Shown here piece after piece: positions 33,664 to 47,092 of a DNA stretch of 64,000 nucleotides. The position numbers and the translations under genes were made by a program. Position 1 is the first letter of the stretch, and every line of letters begins with the position of its first letter. The notes beneath the pieces were generated by a model. The model did no database searches, was not told the origin of the DNA, and was given only the letters and a program-made list of their open reading frames with translations. This DNA comes from Rhizopus arrhizus (Eukaryota > Mucoromycota > Mucoromycetes > Mucorales > Rhizopodaceae), in the NCBI GenBank assembly GCA_024220505.1, contig JAKZZE010000031.1, forward strand, positions 124,001 through 188,000. The letters are read 5' to 3'.

Positions 33664-34705
33664 CGAGCACACTGGCAGTACATTTTCAATGGAACGCCAT
33701 TCTTGCCACAACAAATTGTTTCAACCATTTTTGAAAAACTTTGATGTCATCGTCTACATTAAAAGCATACCACTCCACATGGCGTGTGTCTCATTAATTT
33801 TATTAAATAACTCCCAATAAAATACTATTACAAAAAAAAAAAAAAAAAAAAAAAAAGAAATATTTGCAGTGAAGTCGTGTCGGTTTTATTTTTCTGTTTT
33901 CCTGAACACAAGCGCTAACATCAGCGTGAAAGCATCATTAGCAATGATCTATCGATGAACTTTCCTTGGGACTTGTGCTATTCCTGTAATTTCATTCGTT
34001 CATGGTTGTTCCTTCTGATTAGGTCTATTTTGCTCTATCATGAACTGCGTGATTCATTTTTATTCTTGTACAAATACTGTATAAAAAAAAGCTTAAGAAA
34101 AGCATCGAACTGTTTAAATACCATTTTTAGGTAACATTTTTTCTTTGTATTATGAAACAGTACTTAATATACAAATAGAAGTGCTAGGTTATTCAAAATG
34201 CTTTGTGATACTGCTTTGTTTTATTAAAAAAAAGGGATAATTCACTTTCGCAAAGTTTTTTTAGAAAGAGGTCAGATCTTTTTTTAATGGTATATTTTAT
34301 ACACTTTATATGCATAGTGAAAAATGTATTTGGTGCAAGGGGGTTATTTTTGCTCTTGAAGCATAATATAAAATTACTTTAAAATAGCCTATATCATTTG
34401 ATCAACATAAAAATTAATGCATCAATAAACAAGGATCAGGCAAGGCTTTCCTCTTTACTTTATTTAATAAATGTAGCAAAAAAAAAAAGGGATGGTAAAT
34501 TGCTGTTTGATGGCTTGTTTGCATTAAATACATATTCTTTGGGACCCAATGAAATATACGAAAAAGAGACAAGGAGATGCATCCATTATGTAAATTAACG
34601 TTTTTTTATTACTTTCATTTATTGAGGGAGAATAAATGTATAAATTGAATGTGATCAATTATAGAGAATAAACCTACTTTTTATTGTCTATTCAAACATA
34701 AAAAG

Positions 34706-36798
34706 ATGGAAGGCTTGGTTACAAGGTATAATATGGCACTTGAAGGATTACTACCGCTGTTTCAAAAGAGATCAAAGTCTTCTTACATTGTCGCTGCTAT
34801 TCTTTTGATTACTGCCAAGCAAATTTATTCTTTCTTTCGAGTACCCACCAACCTTCGTCACTTTCCCAGTGTATCTTTTTTTGCCATGGCTAAATCACTT
34901 TTAACAAGCGAACCGCCTTACAGTCGGTTTAAGAGAATTATTTTTCCTGCTATACAAAAAGGGAATGGATTTTATGTTGTAAGATGCTTACCTTTGTATG
35001 TGCTCTATTTCTAATTTTATTATTTAGAGTAAAATACCTATTGATTGGACGGTTTATATTACGAACCCAGTGGCTGCTAAACAACTTTTACTGAAATCAA
35101 GTAAAATATCATGGCAATTTTCATAGTATATACTTATTGTAAAAAAGATAACTTTCCTAAATCGCATCATGCATTTGACATTGTTGGTGAGAAAAGTCCA
35201 GCTGTACAGTTCGTGGGTCATGATAGTGTTGTTATATCAAATGGAGAAGTATGGAAAAAGCAACGAAAGGTAAAAGCGTAATGAGTGATAAGGATCTATG
35301 ACACTCATCATAGTAGATTATGAACCCTGTTTTTCATCGTTCAATGCCTATCAAAACTGTGGCAAGTTTGGTTCCACTGCTTTTCTTGGCTATTGAAGAA
35401 GCAAACGGTAGAATTTCTATTAATCCAAGGATGAAAGACTTTACTCTCGATGCGCTTGGACTTACAATTTTTGGTATGCTTGTAATTTTTTAGATATGAA
35501 AGGATACTTTTTTCGTTGCTAAACAGTACAATGTCTTTAGACTTTGACTTCAAGGCTCTTCAAGGGGATCCTGACCATTGGACATCAACTTACAGGCTGG
35601 TGATGCAATCCATATTTGACCCTATCTCCAATGTATTTTGTGCTTTGGAACCCTTATTAGTTTATGTGTATCCCAAAAGAAGAAGAAGTGCTGATGCTGT
35701 TGTAAAATTAAATGCAAAGTTTGATCGAATAATAAGCAAGAAACGTGAGGAACTTCAAAATGGCATTTTTAGTAATAAGCCTGATAATGAAAAAGACTTG
35801 GTTACTTTGATGTTGGAAGCAGGAATGCAAGAAGATATTTCGATAACGAATGAGGAATTGAGGGTAATGTATATTATTTTTATTGTAATAAAGAGAACCT
35901 TGCTAATTCCTATCTTTTTTTGCACAGCATAATATGGCAGTTTTATTTGTGGCAGGTAAGTCAGACCTTTGAAGTCCGTCCTGCTCTGTAACTAAAATAA
36001 GATGCTTAGGACATGATAGTATTTCTAATACATTATCTTTCTGTCTATACCATCTAGCCAAAAACAAGGTAACTTTTTAAAAAACAAAAAAAAAAAATCA
36101 ATATCTTTGTTAATCATGAATGATTGTGCTTATTTTGTAGCGTGCACAGCAAAAGTTAAGAGAGGAAATAATCAATGTACTTGGAGATGATGATATGGAT
36201 ATTGTTCCTTCTTTAGAAGAGCTGAAACAGATGAAATACATGAACATGGTCATCAAAGAGGTACATGATGCATTCCCTTATAAAGAAGAGGTATCTAACC
36301 TGCATTGACTAGAATCTTCGACATAATATGCCTAGTGATTTGCTAGTAGCACGCAAAACGACTGAAGACACATTCGTGGCGGATACTTTTATTCCAAAGG
36401 ATACAAATATTACAGTTGATATAGGTGCTCTTCACCGTGATCCAAGGAGCTGGAAAGATCCTGATGAATTCATACCTGAAAGATTCGACGATGATGGAGA
36501 ACAAAAGAATCATGAGGGTTTAACGTGGGTTCCATTCAGCAATGGAACACGACAGTGCATTGGAATGAACTTTAGCTTAATGGAACAAAGGCTTGTTTTG
36601 ACCATGTTATGTAAGTCTATTTTATTCTCTTTTTTTTCTATGCTATACATGTAACTAAACCCTATCTTTTTATTTATAGTGAGAAAGTATGAGGTTGATT
36701 TGCCAAAGGATTCTATTCATTATGATCATATTATATACGAACAATCAACTTATATTTGTCCCGAGTCGTTAGAATTAATATTCACAAAGCGTTACTAA
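34706..36798 (+). CDS. Cytochrome P450, copy 2
   Basis: Ten exons with the copy 1 structure: 34706-34978, 35028-35100, 35148-35269, 35317-35473, 35541-35863, 35928-35955, 36010-36068, 36141-36260, 36313-36610 and 36680-36798; 523 aa, no disabling change seen. The heme loop FSNGTRQCIGMNF, ENLR and FIPERF are intact. The I-helix reads AGHDSIS, so the residue after the Asp-Ser pair is Ile rather than Thr. Exon 2 matches copy 1 (PIDWTVYITNP), while exons 4-5 and the intron between them match copy 3 (AIEEANGRISINPRMKD), a patchwork that suggests gene conversion. Its partner MpaB-like gene is truncated, so this P450 may depend on partners encoded by other units. Confidence 0.9.
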
Positions 36799-37694
36799 AT
36801 TGACTTTTATTTTGAATGAAATAAAATTACAGAAAAGTCTTATCCAAATGGGTACGAAGGGATAATCCTGTGTTCTAAATTATTGTGTCAACAAAAGCAA
36901 AAGTGGAAGGGAAAAGGAAGGATTCATGATTTATATCTTATGCTAGAGGATATATGCATTTAGCAGCCTATTTCAATGATTTTATTTCAAAAAAGAATGT
37001 ATATATAAAAGAAAACAAGCTTATTCATCTTTAAGTTTACTAAAACCAATGGCTCATACATCATTAACATGATTTGCCATTTGATATTAACAGAACTTTA
37101 CCTCCTGAGAGCGAGAAGATACAATCTATTTTTCAAATCTAGTATTTTTATTGATACAGTCCTTTCCCTCTTCTTCTTCTTCTTTTTAAGACGTCATTAA
37201 GATATCTCAATTTGATTTAGTTATATTTGAATAAAACACATCTGCAGACAACTGCGAGATGACAATGAAGAGAGCATACTGGATGTGACCATTCATTTAA
37301 CATGTACTTTCGGTTATTATAGCAGTAACACATATAACCTAATTCTCCATTTCTTAATTATGCAAGCCTTTTTTATATGACAATAAGCATGATAGATGCG
37401 GTAAATCGAAATCATGGAATGGCATTTAGATTTGGGCTATAAGGATGAGCGCATGATACGGGAAATCGGATTACAATGAAACAAAACGACTTTTACAAGC
37501 AAATCCATTTGGGAATTTGATTGTATTTCAGTTCAAGGGTAAGTTAAGGAGATAATAATAATAATAACAATAAAAAGACATGACCATCGATCACTCCCTA
37601 TCTATTCTTCATAATTGCATCTTAAAATGAACAATTTGATTAAAATAAAATGTATAGGCATTTATTAACACTGTTGTTTTACAAGTAAATGCTC

Positions 37695-38484
37695 TTATGC
37701 AAATGGACAGCTAGGCACTTTTCCTTTGGTATACTTTTGTGGTCCAAGGTTTGATATGTCGTAGCCATCTTTATATACCATGTTGTTAAAGACAAAGTAG
37801 TTGGGTACATATTTTCCGTCGTTGTTTGGATAGAAAGGCGTACGAACCAAAAACTTCTTGCGAGGGAGCATGAAATGGTGAATAAAGAAGGCACGAATCA
37901 TGAATAGCACATAAATGATGAATGAATAGAACTTGTTCTCTTTAGGTAAACCAAATGCCTCTGTATCACGTTCAGTAAGGAATGAGGGCAGGACTTTGCA
38001 GGCAAAGTTGTAAAGGCGTGTGGATAAAAAGGAAGGTAGAAAAGTGATGAACAGTCGAAGCGTAGGTTCTCCACACATCCAGTTGGTTTTTCCATAACGA
38101 ATGTGTTTCTTTGCGTGCTCCTAGCAACAGACATGAGGGGATATGAACTTTGCTTATTGTATTATGAAAAGAAGTGGATTTACCTCTTTAAACTGAATAA
38201 TTTTTTCAAATGACTCAGGAATATCTTTCATGTTCATCGCAAGACCAATGACGTACCAAGCACGGTAACATGCCTATATAATGTATATGTGAGTTTAGGG
38301 AGTGAAGCGAACAAAGCTATTTTTACATTAATTTCTCTTTCGTCCAATTGTCTCCATTCATACTTGTTTACCCAAGCAACTGGTTCCGTAATAAACATGG
38401 TTAATGTATATAAAAAGTCGTCGTTTCCAATGTTGTATTTTCCATGAAGCTCATTTAAGCGTTTGATAGCCTTTTCTTTTCTAT
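37695..38484 (-). pseudogene. MpaB-like oxygenase, copy 2, 5'-truncated
   Basis: The last three exons are kept and open: partial exon 2 (38484-38327), exon 3 (38273-38184) and exon 4 (38120-37695). Coding starts abruptly at DRKEKAIKRLNELHGKY, equal to residue 151 of copy 1. Everything upstream, including the membrane anchor, the RRYEDT block and the promoter, is missing. The sequence jumps to what lies 0.4 kb upstream of the gene in unit 1 (TAAAATATGAAGTTTTACTC), i.e. a deletion of about 960 bp. The catalytic-region His and YEWR remain, but with no start or anchor the gene is presumably dead. The open frame in the remainder suggests a recent loss. Confidence 0.88.
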
Positions 38485-38551
38485 CTAAAATATGAAGTTT
38501 TACTCGAATATTACACACACATCAAAAGACACTTGAAATCTCTGATTTTAC

Positions 38552-38597
<46 letters not shown>

Positions 38598-40100
38598 AGA
38601 CAGTAAAATCCGCATTTTGCTTGATATAATAGGCTGGCTTTCTTTAATCGTTACAAATTTATTTGATGTTATTGGAGGGAATCATGCTTACTCATGTACT
38701 TTTTTACATTCTTATTTATAGAAAACCTTATCAGTTAATACCCTTCATTAGTTTAAAAAGAAAACAATGTATTGGGATAAAACATTTATATTGAAATACT
38801 TCTTTACACCTTTCGAATGGCCAAATTCTATACTATTGCAACCTTTTGGCAAAACGATACAGTAGCCATCTTTCTTTTTTTCTTTTTTTTAAAAAAAATA
38901 AAAAAATAAAAAAAAAACTTATCTTCTCTGACGTGTAATATATAGAACTAAGTTCAATAAAGACCTTGTAAGCTACTATCTTGAGAAAAAGAGCCTTTGA
39001 ATAATTATACGCGTAAAGAAAAAGCAGTAAAAAATAGAGAACAGAAGGATTATGGATAAGATACAGGATAACTACAAAATAGTCTTTAGGTTAAATATCT
39101 TGTAGACCATCGTATGAGAATTTTATTTACATTTAAGCTACATTTTGACAACGTAGACCCAATAAAATCATTTGTAACCTTGTAAAGCATTGTCTAAGTA
39201 TAAGGATGAACAAAGTTTGTTTTAATAGTAATAAAGCTACTTACAAAAAAGCCATAAAAGTACAAACAGAAGCATATCAAAACAGATTATACATCCATAA
39301 AGGACAAGCCATCAAAGAAATAACATACATTTAGTGAGCAGAACATTAAACATTTCCTTGACTTACAATTTTAATACATGGAACCATGAAAATAAGCCTT
39401 TTAATCTTGCGCATATCTGCTCAGATGGCTTATACCACTTTCACATTTTACCTGAGACATGAAGAGGATCTAAAGCAAGTAAAGATTGTCTTAGATACTT
39501 TACTATGAGGGTGTTTTTTCATGAATAGTAGTGCCTCCGACACGGTTTTAATTTTTTGGGGAAATAAAATTTAAACCCTGCTTTCATGCTGATACTTTAA
39601 CGCTTTCATTTGAATGATATATGTATAGCAACTCATTTTATTATAGTTTAAATTGTAGACAAGAAAGAAAAAAAAAATTATAGTTAGATCTGAGCGTCTG
39701 TGACCAACTTGCACAATTGGTTGATAGAAAGCTTGTTAGAAATCTTTCTGAATTCAAAAAGTTGTACAACTTTTTCATAGCCTATACCTATTTCATTTGA
39801 CAGTATCTCAATTTTCTTATATAGTGAGAGACGTCTATTAAAGAGCCTCAATTCGGATCTGTTGCCTGCTTTGCGTCAATTTACACCGTACTGCTCTTCC
39901 ATAGATTTGATAGACGGATTTCTAGCAAGACCAACAGAATACTCTTGCCATAAGCCTGTTACACTTATCAAATCTCTACTCATTTTGAACGATGGTAGAC
40001 GTATTGAATTAGCAGTGTTTGCAGAAGAAATAAAAGATGAAGAAACAGAAGAGGGAGGGAGAATGGCCAATGGTTGCTGAATTTGTGTGCTCTGGTCGCC
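38485..40100. other. AT-rich spacer, direct copy of 23583-25200
   Basis: Carries a poly(A) run of 42 nt (38555-38596, compared with 49 in unit 1). Apart from that it follows unit 1 base for base over long stretches. No gene is seen. Confidence 0.5.
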
Positions 40101-41492
40101 TTATCTTAGCATGTTTGAGATTTGCAAAAAAGAATCAGCGAGCATTGTTCGGTTTTCTGCTTCCATTTTCTTGATTGCATCCAAAGTGGATTGATTGTGG
40201 GATTGGAATATATTCAACATAGTATTCATTGAATCAAATCCTGTCTTCATAGCAGCTGCGACTTCAGGTAACAAGGCTTCTAAGTGTTGGTTCATTTTAA
40301 ACTTCTTATCGTTAGCAGCAATTGCAAAAGAAAGTTGCTCTTCGTAGTCTTTATAAAGATCATTTTCAAAGATGTTAAGAGGCCAAATAAGGCTTTCGGC
40401 ATTCTTTCTTCAGTTCTACTAAATTCTAAGATAAAAACGCTCAGATATCCTAAGCATTATGACGACCTATAAAAAAATGTTTTACATGCAAAAAAAAAAA
40501 AAAAAACTATTTTTTAATAATCCATATCTAAAAAAGCTTGGACCAGCAATATCATCTTCAACTTACTTTATGTAAAACTTCTCTCTCCAATGTTCAATCC
40601 AAGGAAGTACCATTTTGAGTAGTTCTTCTGATGGCTCAATTGAACTACGATTGATAAAGTAATCACTTTTACGAGTAGTAAACCGGCCAGCACTTTAGTG
40701 GCGTCAATAGGAAGATCACTCAAATAGCAACCAACTATTCTATCGCTACCCCAGCGTCTAACTTGTCTCTGTTGATCTTCAGAGGCAACTTCAATGATGA
40801 CCATATTGATAGCACTCTTTCTATTGATGTGAGTGGGCTTGCTTGAATGAACACCACAATATCTAAGCACCTGTTTATAAATCTTGGCTTGCTCAGAATA
40901 AATGATGGATCTGTCCCCAGTAGCGTTTGAAAACAAGCAAAGGTCATACCAATCACAGCAAGACGAAAAGTTTGAAAATGATATGTTTTGGTGATGGAAC
41001 ACGGAGAAAAAACATTGAGCAAAAGCGCCATGTGGACAAACTTTAACATTCCTATGACCATATTGAATTTTGCCATCATTATTAGTCTTACCAAAAGTTA
41101 GAGTGGCTACTATAGTAAAGCAATTCTTGATCTATATAGCTATCATTCAAGATATTTTTTCCGCGATCCTCATATCCGGCTCTTTTGTGTCTTGTTTCTT
41201 TTTTTTTGGTATGGGTGTCAAGAAAGCGCTTCACGATAGGACTTCTTGATATTGTATGCTTACTGAAGTCTGCTTCTATCTGCTGATGGTTCAGTTCGAC
41301 CACAGCTTTTATATAAGCAAGAACTGATTCTATACCCAATGGTGTGGGTGATCCATTTGCCTTTTTCTTGAATTTGTTTCTACAGGTCAAAACATCATCT
41401 TTGATAAAGAAAGCCAGTCTTTCGTCGTAAATAATAACACCCTCTGTAGTCTTCTTTTTTGGTACATCATTCCTATTTTGAATTTCAAACAA
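40101..41492 (-). pseudogene. Decayed Crypton-like tyrosine recombinase, unit 2
   Basis: Direct copy of 25201-26592 at an offset of 14,900 bp. All predicted peptide fragments are identical to those of unit 1, including the same frameshift before TFGKTNNDG and the same stops. The element was therefore already dead when the unit was duplicated. Confidence 0.65.
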
Positions 41493-41706
41493 TTTTAGAA
41501 ATCATCATTCAAACAGGATTTATACTGTATAGATTTTAACTTATAAACTACTTCCTTTGCTTAGATTTATAAGCAGCAGTCGTGTTTTTGAGAAGATATA
41601 TTTGGTTTCAGCGATGACCATTTTTGTATCTTTATTTATTGATAGCCTAGCTCGAATCATATCCTCGTAATGTTAGGCATCTGGAAGAGTGATATCATGT
41701 CTCTAG

Positions 41707-44700
41707 TACAGGCAGCAGTGACAGTAGGATCAAATCGAGATACCGATACGTTACAATGAAGCTTGTTGTATATGAAACGGAAACAAATTGTTCTAGTTTC
41801 ATGTAGAATCTTCAAGGACCAAAATTGTTTCCACTTGAGAGGAGATAAAGTAGAAAGTGGGTAGGTGAGCAATGTGTTGGATTGGGTCTGTCGATAGTCT
41901 TGAGGATGGAAAGATATCCAATCAGCGGATTGAGTCAACCACGAAACAAATGGGAAATCATCAACAGAGCTCTGATCAGGATAATTGTTCAAAATTAAAT
42001 TCAATGTCATTTTATTGAGACTGACAGTTCGGTTTTGCAAATCCCGCACCAGAAGACCAGATAGTCTAGGGTATGGCGGAAAGTCTGGTCGTAGGTAAAG
42101 AATTGATTAGCTTGCAATTTTGAGCGGTTATGACTAAGTAATCAGTGACCTGAGAGGATGGCTGAGAATAAGGCTAAGAAGGGTAGACCCAACAGAGTAG
42201 ATGGATTACAGCGAACATCAGGGGAGCCCTTCTTAAGAAAGGAATCCATAGCATCATACATGATAGACAGAAAAGAACCAAGAGAGGTGTTAGCAGCTGT
42301 GTGCAATGCTGGGAAGAAGAAAGACAACAAAGAAGTGGTTCCCATGGAGTGAAACCGGTAAACAAAATCTTTCATATACACTTGAATGCAGGAGACAGGA
42401 TTGTCATCTTGAAACGATTGTTGTAATCAGTAAACTTGTAAACGTCGATGCTGAATCATAAGATCCAGTAAATCAAGTCCTCCTTTGATGACAGGTTGAC
42501 ATAGAAGAGCGTACTAAAATCCAGGTTTAATCCTTTTCATAATAAACTGATAAATTATAGAACGGATTTGCTTGAAGAAATGTTTGGGCAATGACACAAC
42601 ATACAAAGAATACCATAATTTAGATGATATCAATGTGTTGGCTAAAACTATGCATCCTCAAATAGACAATTGCCGTTAGAACTATATTCAATACTGAGTT
42701 TTCACATTTTTTAAAAGATGATCCTCCACGTATCTACATTGAGCTATGGACTGGATAACAGGAAACCCAAGATAACAAAGTGACTGGAGTTTAGTGTGAT
42801 CATGCCATTTGACGACCTGATGTTGTAGCAAAATTTTTTGTCAGGATGGAGAAACACAACCATTCAAAAAATTTCCCAGTCTTTCATAGATTAACTTTAG
42901 CATTGGACACTTGACCGTAGAGGTGGAGATAGTATTGCACCCGCATAAAACCTTCAAGAGAGGAAAGAAAAACACACACATCATCTGCGTATGCGAGTAC
43001 CTTCAAAGCTGGTGGTGGAGGTATATTTGAAGACAGCGGAGCAAAGGAGAAACCAAGGAAGGAGTTATCTTGAGTGATATGTTGTAGGAATGGTTCTAAG
43101 GCAAGGTTGAACAGTAGTGGTGATAACAGATCATCTTGACGTAGTCCACGATACTAATTAATTTCATTTGTAAAGTGGCCATTAATGTTGATCCGGATCC
43201 GATTACCAAAGAAGAAACCAATTAGAGAGTTTACCAAGGTCGAAGGAAAACCTAATTTCAGTATAGCAGCTCGTAAATAAGAAGGGTACGCTCGGTCGTA
43301 TGCTTTCTCCTGATCCAAGAGAAGTGCAATGTCATTTCAATTACACCGCCGAGCATGTTCCATAACCATATTGAGGACCAGCCCATTTTCTGCAATAAAA
43401 CGGTTTGGCATAAAACCCGTTTGACAACGATTGATTATGGAAGAGATCATTTGTCTCATTCTAGAATTAATGATGCGGGGGTAAATTTTGGCATCACAAT
43501 TGATCAAATAGGTTGTCAATTTTTCAAGCTGGTCAAGTTGCCTTTTTTGCTAGTAATCTTACCCTCAATTCTTGCCAAGAAGTAGGGAATATTTGTGAAC
43601 TGAGTGCTTGATTGTATACCTCCAATACCAGGTCTTGCAAAGGGGGGGGGGTATCGAAATAGTTGATATAGAAAAGCATAGCTGAGACCATCTTCCCAGG
43701 GCTGCTGACCTTATTTTCTACTCGAGTTGTCTCGTGCATAATTTCCTCAATGGTGATCGGCTTTAAAAGGTGATCTGTGTAATCGACAGTCAATTGAAGC
43801 AAACCTTGAATGTCAGCAAGGTATTGTTCCACTTGATGGCCATCGACTGGGTCAGTGGTAAATAGAGACTGATAAATCTGTTGGGCAATGGGAGGCATCC
43901 GATCTATACTTTCTACTTACTCTGTAGAATCATTTGGCCGTAAAGTGGTGATATACTGCTCGACGGTACATTGGCGATAAAGATTATTCAAATACTTGAC
44001 TGACGTCTCACCTGCTTCCTGCCAACGGATGTTAGCCTTTAGATCAAGTATTTCTGAAAGTTCTTGTTGTAGCGACGCTGTTTGCTGATCCAGTATAGTT
44101 CAATGTTGTAAACAAGCATCCACAGGAGGTTTGCTGCTGAATAACCTATTCTGGTCGCTCTGTAGTTGTCGTATCATCTTTTTGCGCCCATTGCTATAAT
44201 CGACCGCAAAAGTACGTGTCACCTTTTTGACTTATGTCTTGACAAAGTCCCATTTCTTTTGAGCATTCCATTTAAAATGTGTTTTCAGTGGGATATCATC
44301 TACATGTTGTCGGGGGCATTGTTGATAAGCAGGCTTGTGAGCCAGAAATGGATTTCCCCGCCATAAACCAGGATCCGAAGGTGAGGGACCAAGGCAGCAG
44401 GTGGCCGAGAGCAATGAGTGGCCAGTCCATGATGCATCCAGTTTATGTAAGTTGCTTTCGATAACTTGAGTACGAAATGCCTGATTGACAAAAATATAAT
44501 CAATTATAGAGCAAGTAGTGTCATTCCTCCTAAAAGTAGGAGGCTCATGAAGATCATCAAGGCGTTATAAAATTGATCGCCCAAGAAAGAAACCCACTAA
44601 AGTGATATATGTGATAATAAATGAGGACGTAAATAAGAGTAGTTGAAATCCCTAGTAATGAAAAGACGATTGAGACTGATATCCATATCTTGATTGTGTA

Positions 44701-46449
44701 TGCCAAGGACATGATCAAAGAACTGTTGGCGTTGTTGACCGGAAGCAATGGGGGCATAGATTACAAGCAATCATAAAAGCGCAAAGAAATTGTAAGGACG
44801 CTTGACTTTTGTAAGGATAATTCGATCGTTTTCAGGGACCAATTTATCAGAGAATATAATGGAAGGACTGAAAGAGGCTATACCACAGTGACAAGTCCAC
44901 AAAGAATAGCGGGCTTGAAATTGGGTATTGACTATAGAAAGCGTATTATCTGAAACTTGTGTTTCTTGGAATGTAATAATGTCAAATTTTAAGGAGCGTA
45001 AGTATCGTATGAATTGTGGTTGCTTTTTTGGATTATTGGACTTCACCAAACTGTGACAATTCAGTGAAGCAATATGCAGTAATAAGCGTTGAGACTTATG
45101 ACTCATATTATTGTAGCATGGGATTGGCAGGACCTTCATCCGCTTGAGTGACGGATGAGGAGGAGTCCATAGGAGAATCAGTAATCATGGTGTCGGTTTG
45201 ACCGACTTGCATGCTAATAGATGGTATTTAGATTGGTTCTTTAGGAGGAACTGATTGAGATCGAGTGACAGGATGTTCGTAAGGCTTTTGTGCAGCATGT
45301 ATCCGACTACACTTGGGCCCTGCCTTGCCAGGAGAGACCGTGGTGGAAGATGTACTGGTCGAAAGAGGGATGGGAATTACTACCGGTGGATTGTGAGGAA
45401 GGGTCTCATCATAAGGAACTTGATTTTCACCACTGGGGTAAACATATACGTCTATCGTGAGTGTGTCTATAGTTTTGGGAGATTCAGTGGTGGCGAGTAA
45501 AGTAGGAGCCTGTTCAGCATATGGTTAAATATCAACACTAGCTTCTGGTTGTTTACGAGCCCGCTTAGATGGTTTATCGCGAGCACATGAAGCAGCCATA
45601 TGACCAGCAATACCACAATCCAACAGGAAGTTCTAGCACGACGCTTAGGACAGTTCACTTTCACATGCTTTTCCTCATGACAATAACGACAATTATGAGG
45701 CATTTGGTTCCAAACTGCATAGAAACCTTGTTTACGCTTTTCATCCCAAGGGATGAGGTGCGACAATTGTTTAAACTTGGTATGCTGAGAAGAAACATTA
45801 AGAACAGCATAGCCGGTACACATATAAGTACGTGTAGTAGGTTCCAACTGGATCCCTACATCAAGAATTTCACCATAAACTTTTAAACTTTTTTGTAAAC
45901 CTTCTAATAAAGCACTTTAACCCAAAAAAGGCAAATTCAAAAGACGAAGATAGATTACTTCCATCTGGCTATCAAGAGCCTTGCACAGAATAATGATCGA
46001 ATTATCAACAAACTTAATACCATTGGTTAAAAAGTCATTCAAAGCTATATCATCGGAATCGAAATTGATCTCAGCAAACTTCATAGAACCCACTTGTTGA
46101 GTGATTACACCCACTCGAGAAGGATACTGTTTAGCAACCAAGCCTAAAAATTCAAATTTGGATTCTTTGCGTCTAGTTGTGTCGGCAAATACGCTGCCTG
46201 GTTCATGGCCATGGCGCCAGATACTCGTCTTAAAAACTGCTGATCCTTTCATGTTAATTGTGTCGGATGTATTTGTTGAAGGAGTTGTTGTCGAAGAAAG
46301 TAAAAGTGATTTACGGTTTTTGGTCACCACCTGTGCCCAAGATCGCTTGGTTGAAGAGGATGCAGATGTTGTTGCCTTTGATGTCAAGAAGGGTAACTCA
46401 GCTAAGTCACCATTCTGATCGAAACTATTGTTGTCGAAAAGAACCATAG
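41707..46449 (-). mobile_element. LINE, unit 2, main part (inverted)
   Basis: Holds ORF1 remains (46447-45228) and ORF2 from the endonuclease to just before the C-terminal zinc finger (45106-41707). The 5' target duplication is at 46450-46462 (as TTCACTGCAAATA). It shares the in-frame stops of the unit 1 copy. The C-run in ORF2 has 10 instead of 11 bases, which leaves the reading LQDLVLEVYNQALSSQIFP open across it. Confidence 0.88.
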
Positions 46450-46878
46450 TTCACTGCAAATAATGCCGAATGTTACTCGAATTTCAAGAGCACTGTTTTT
46501 CAAAAATTAATAAATCACTCAAATACATAGATTCTGTACTAAAAATGAAAATTAAACATCACAATTGTATAAATGGCTGGTTTATAGCTCCAAAAATAAG
46601 GTATTCTATATAAAAACCATGTTTATTTTTTACGTCAAGAGTAAGTATGCTAGAGATAAAAATGACTGGTGTTAAAAACCCAAACCTCGCAGTGATCTTT
46701 GAATTCTTTTTTTTTTCCGATTCTTTTTACGCTCTTTTTCATTCTCCGGTACTCAAAGCAAAGCTTGCTCTATAAAAAAAAATTTAAGTAAAAGGTAAAA
46801 TAAATACATATTCAGCATTTATATGCTTTATTACTTATGGACATGTTGGAGTCCCTTCCCAAAGGCTTTATAGACTTA

Positions 46879-47092
46879 CTCTTAGAGTCTTCAGCCAGCA
46901 TTTCTTCCATGTAATCAAGCCTATCGTTCACATCGATGAATTTCTGTTCCCAAAGAGCATTCTTTTCTTTGAGAGCCTGGTTCTCAGAAATTAAAGCTCT
47001 ATGAGCAGTAGTAGATGTTCAAGTCAGGAGTATCAGATGCCTTATAAGCAGTAGTAGATGTTGATACAACGATTTCAGAAGGACCATGGATC
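46879..47092 (-). pseudogene. Coiled-coil gene fragment, unit 2 (inverted copy)
   Basis: Reverse-strand equivalent of 28062-28275 with the same reading SENQALKEKNALWEQKF. No start or partner exons are seen. Confidence 0.3.

Larger units (their letters stand above)
28705..33860 (+). mobile_element. LINE-type retrotransposon, unit 1, decayed but complete in outline
   Basis: A 5.16-kb insertion bounded by the 13-bp target duplication TATTTGCAGTGAA (28692-28704 and 33861-33873), with a 3' poly(A) tail at about 33832-33856. The unfilled site is visible at 59.88 kb, where the same flanks are continuous. It has an ORF1 with CCHC knuckles and an ORF2 with endonuclease, reverse transcriptase and a C-terminal zinc finger. 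ORF1 starts only 2 nt from the 5' edge, so the 5' end may be slightly truncated. Multiple stops make it dead. Confidence 0.88.
17924..33870 (+). repeat. Tandem array unit 1 (about 15.9 kb)
   Basis: Starts at AAGTCGCGTCGGCTTTATTT and ends where the same sequence begins unit 2. Order: promoter region, P450 (+), MpaB-like oxygenase (-), poly(A) tract, decayed Crypton (-), TIR element, coiled-coil fragment (+), LINE (+). Compared with unit 2 it keeps 0.96 kb that unit 2 has lost, and its LINE is uninterrupted, so it is the better guide to the ancestral arrangement. Confidence 0.9.
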
